Source: an uncultured Pelagibacteraceae bacterium
GTDB taxonomy: Bacteria; Pseudomonadota; Alphaproteobacteria; Pelagibacterales; Pelagibacteraceae
DNA: 64,000 bases
Direction of reading: 5' to 3'
Assembly (NCBI GenBank): GCA_902528375.1
Contig: CABZSS010000001.1
Location: 113,946-177,945, forward strand
Both the position numbers and the translations under genes were made by a program. The notes under the pieces were generated by a model, which saw only the letters and a program-made list of their open reading frames with translations, had not been told where the DNA came from and did no database searches. Below are positions 62,084 to 64,000 of this stretch, one piece after another (positions within the stretch are counted from its first letter, which is position 1; the number at the start of each line of letters is the position of its first letter).

Positions 62084-63403
62084 TTATATACCGCCAACAG
62101 TAATACCTTCAACTAACATTGTTGGTGAATTAGTGGAGTAATTTAATGCAAGATCATCTGCTAAAATTAAATTTTTAAATATTTCATTGAAATTTCCAGC
62201 AATTGTGATTTCACTTACAGGATACTTAAACTCTCCATTTTCTATTATTTGTCCAGATGCACCGACTGAATAATCACCAGTTATTAAATTTGTTCCATGA
62301 CCAATAGTCTCATTAATGTAAAGAATCTTTTTTCTAGAATTTATCAGTTCATTAAATGTTTTGGAGCCTTTTTTAAAAAAAAGATTTGAAGTTCCCCCGC
62401 ACCTACCATTAGATCTTTTGTTAATTTTTTTACCATTATATGTATCAACTAAAAGATTTTTTAACACTCCGTTTTCAATAAGACTTAATTCATCTACCCT
62501 AACACCTTCGCTATCAAAATATTTTGATCCATTCGCTCTTTTGATATCACTTTTATCTACGATGTTGATATCTTTTTTAAATATTTGATTATTTTCTTTC
62601 CCTTTCAAAAAAGTAGTACCTTTTGCAATGACATTTGAAGAAATAGCACTTGCAAAAACTGATAAAATATTTTTGGATATTCTTTTATCAAATACAACTG
62701 TCATTCTTTCACTTTTAATTTTTTTAGGATTTAATTTTCTAATTGCAAATTTTGACGCATTTTCTCCTATTTTTTTTGCACTTAATAAGTCGCTTAAAAA
62801 TCTTTTGCTTGAATATTCATAATCTCTTTCCATGCTGCCGTTTTCTTTAGAAACAACCTCGCAGTAAGCTGTAAATTGTGAAGTTTCATAACCATCACTA
62901 AAACCATTAGAATTAGCCAAGACAAAATTACTTTTTTTTTCGCTAAAACCTGATCCATTGGTGTTTACTATTTTAGGAACAGAAAAAGCTACTTCTTCAG
63001 CTTCTTCTAAGTAATTAATTTTTTCTTTATTATCCAAGTGCGTTTTATCAAATAAATCTAATTCTTTTAAACCCCTAAAATGTAAATCTTTATCTGGTAA
63101 AGAATTTAATTCATCTTCTGGTGTAATTTTTGTAGCTATAAAACATTTTTCTACTAATTCATCTAAAATATCCTCTTTAAGGTTTGAACTAGTTAGAGAT
63201 GATTTTTTTTTACCAAAATATGTTGTTAGTTCAGCTTCTAAATTTTCAGATCTTGTAGATCCATCAATTTTTTTGTTTCTATAACTAATATCCTCTGAAA
63301 CCGAATTTGATACAACAACACTTGCATCTGTTGCTCCAAGTTTTTTCGCTTTAGTGAGAATTCTTTCTGAAATATTTAATAAATAATTTTTATCTTTAAT
63401 CAT
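62084..63403 (-). CDS. pmbA: TldE/PmbA family protein, metallopeptidase partner subunit
   Basis: A 439-residue TldE/PmbA homologue. TldE forms a heterodimer with TldD that degrades unfolded peptides and matures some leader peptides; TldE itself has no HExxxH metal site, and none is seen here. Typical blocks are an N-terminal AKKLGATDASV, then GRCGGTSNLFF, ETIGHGTNLITGDYSVGASG and the C-terminal SPTMLVEGITVGG. It begins three bases after the tldD stop, so the heterodimer is made from one mRNA. Confidence 0.9.
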   Translation of the reverse strand: MIKDKNYLLNISERILTKAKKLGATDASVVVSNSVSEDISYRNKKIDGSTRSENLEAELTTYFGKKKSSLTSSNLKEDILDELVEKCFIATKITPEDELNSLPDKDLHFRGLKELDLFDKTHLDNKEKINYLEEAEEVAFSVPKIVNTNGSGFSEKKSNFVLANSNGFSDGYETSQFTAYCEVVSKENGSMERDYEYSSKRFLSDLLSAKKIGENASKFAIRKLNPKKIKSERMTVVFDKRISKNILSVFASAISSNVIAKGTTFLKGKENNQIFKKDINIVDKSDIKRANGSKYFDSEGVRVDELSLIENGVLKNLLVDTYNGKKINKRSNGRCGGTSNLFFKKGSKTFNELINSRKKILYINETIGHGTNLITGDYSVGASGQIIENGEFKYPVSEITIAGNFNEIFKNLILADDLALNYSTNSPTMLVEGITVGGI

Positions 63404-63406
63404 TTA

Positions 63407-64000
63407 TTAAATTTGTGTACCACCGACAGTCATTTTATTAATAAGCAAAGAGGGTTGACCAACACCAACGGGAACACCTTGACCAGCTTTACCACACGTT
63501 CCTATACCTGGATCGAGCATCATGTCATTCCCAACCATAGCAATTTCTTTTAAAGAGGAAGGTCCGTCTCCAATAAGAGTAGCTCCTTTAAGCGGAGCAC
63601 CAATTTTTCCATTTATTATTTCATAGGCTTCGGTACAATTAAAAACAAATTTACCTGATGTAATATCTACTTGTCCCCCTCCAAAACTTACAGCAAATAT
63701 TCCTTTATCAACTGATTTAATCATATCTTCTTGAGTATCGTTTCCTGAAAGCATGATCGTATTTCTCATTCTTGGCATAACAATATGCTTATAACTTTCT
63801 CTTCTACCATTGCCGGTAGATTTAGTTTTCATTAGTCTGGCATTTAATCTGTCTTGCATAAAATTTTTAAGAATACCATTTTCAATTAAAACTGTTTTTT
63901 CAGTTGGCGTACCTTCATCATCAATATTTAAACTTCCCCTTCTATTATCAAGTGTCCCATCGTCAATAATGGTTACACCATCACTGGCAACTTTTTTTCC
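63407..64000 (-). CDS. tldD: TldD metallopeptidase, C-terminal part (partial)
   Basis: The frame stays open to the end of the window, so the 5' part, including the catalytic HExxxH helix, lies outside. The visible ~197 residues contain [51 protein letters not shown], the [22 protein letters not shown] block and [17 protein letters not shown], whose Cys is a metal ligand in TldD. It is the catalytic partner of TldE, which follows after three bases. An ATG at 63859 is internal. Confidence 0.93.
   Translation of the reverse strand, partial: GKKVASDGVTIIDDGTLDNRRGSLNIDDEGTPTEKTVLIENGILKNFMQDRLNARLMKTKSTGNGRRESYKHIVMPRMRNTIMLSGNDTQEDMIKSVDKGIFAVSFGGGQVDITSGKFVFNCTEAYEIINGKIGAPLKGATLIGDGPSSLKEIAMVGNDMMLDPGIGTCGKAGQGVPVGVGQPSLLINKMTVGGTQI

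Noticed and set aside
1..64000. CRISPR array, insertion sequence, prophage or integrase
   Set aside because: No regularly spaced repeats, no transposase or integrase frames and no terminal inverted repeats were found; the many homopolymer A and T runs are compositional.

Overview
The window is very AT-rich, gene-dense bacterial chromosome. Gene content, codon use and overlapping gene ends fit a streamlined marine alphaproteobacterium of the SAR11 clade (Pelagibacterales). The taxonomic call rests on overall character: small PurL with PurS/PurQ, BolA next to a CGFS glutaredoxin, TRAP transport, a methylcitrate cluster, an AT-biased lysine-rich proteome and almost no intergenic DNA. I see no insertion sequence, prophage, CRISPR array or rRNA. 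Two tRNA genes are present (Leu-UAA; a CAU-anticodon tRNA, probably elongator Met). No stretch longer than 300 bases lacks a gene; the longest gap is 243 bases at 50302-50544.

Layout. 1-4.04 kb: 3' end of a membrane glycosyltransferase, nadK, tRNA-Leu, and an azlCD / gamma-glutamylcyclotransferase / CinA-N-like operon. 4.07-11.26 kb: a nine-gene forward operon sfsA-map-purB-purC-purS-purQ-purL-bolA-grxD. 11.26-21.8 kb: reverse-strand housekeeping genes rpsD, trmJ-like, DUF1989, a lipoprotein, citramalate synthase, cysS, nadE, class II DAHP synthase, glmS and an acetyltransferase-only glmU. 21.9-26.1 kb: a HAD phosphatase and the methylcitrate genes prpD-prpB-prpC. 26.1-29.7 kb: nrdA-nrdB plus a methyltransferase, with a paired NrdR-box-like operator in front of nrdA. 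29.9-37.3 kb: phosphohexomutase, DoxX, and a dctP-dctQ-dctM-dusA-TauE-TauE operon with a strong hairpin between dctP and dctQ. 37.4-46.8 kb: CoA-transferase, cmk, rpoZ, MFS, a beta-hydroxyacid dehydrogenase, FkbM methyltransferase, gamma carbonic anhydrase and two glycosyltransferases.

46.8-52.7 kb joins polyamine synthesis to salvage of its by-product. It holds a fused AdoMet decarboxylase/aminopropyltransferase, a FucA-like class II aldolase, mtnA, mtnP and apt. Together these could convert methylthioadenosine to adenine (recycled to AMP), DHAP and a methylthio-aldehyde. 52.7-60.1 kb is an even more AT- and Lys-rich surface-sugar block: a GT2, rfbB-rfbA-rfbC, a Gfo/Idh reductase, an NDP-hexose 2,3-dehydratase, a sugar C-methyltransferase and an RmlD-like reductase. 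This is the enzyme set expected for a dTDP-2,6-dideoxy-3-C-methylhexose (mycarose/axenose type), unexpected in a streamlined marine bacterium. It ends at the CAU tRNA; a putative sugar O-methyltransferase follows. The window closes with a DUF985 cupin, a small membrane protein and tldE/tldD.

The most notable items are the branched-dideoxysugar cluster with a C-methyltransferase that has lost most zinc-ligand cysteines, the SpeD-SpeE fusion beside a probable DHAP-shunt methylthio salvage set, the dctP/dctQ hairpin that covers the likely dctQ ribosome-binding site, the paired NrdR-type operator, the GlmU lacking its uridyltransferase half, and two paralogous copies of an unrecognised two-cysteine secreted domain.
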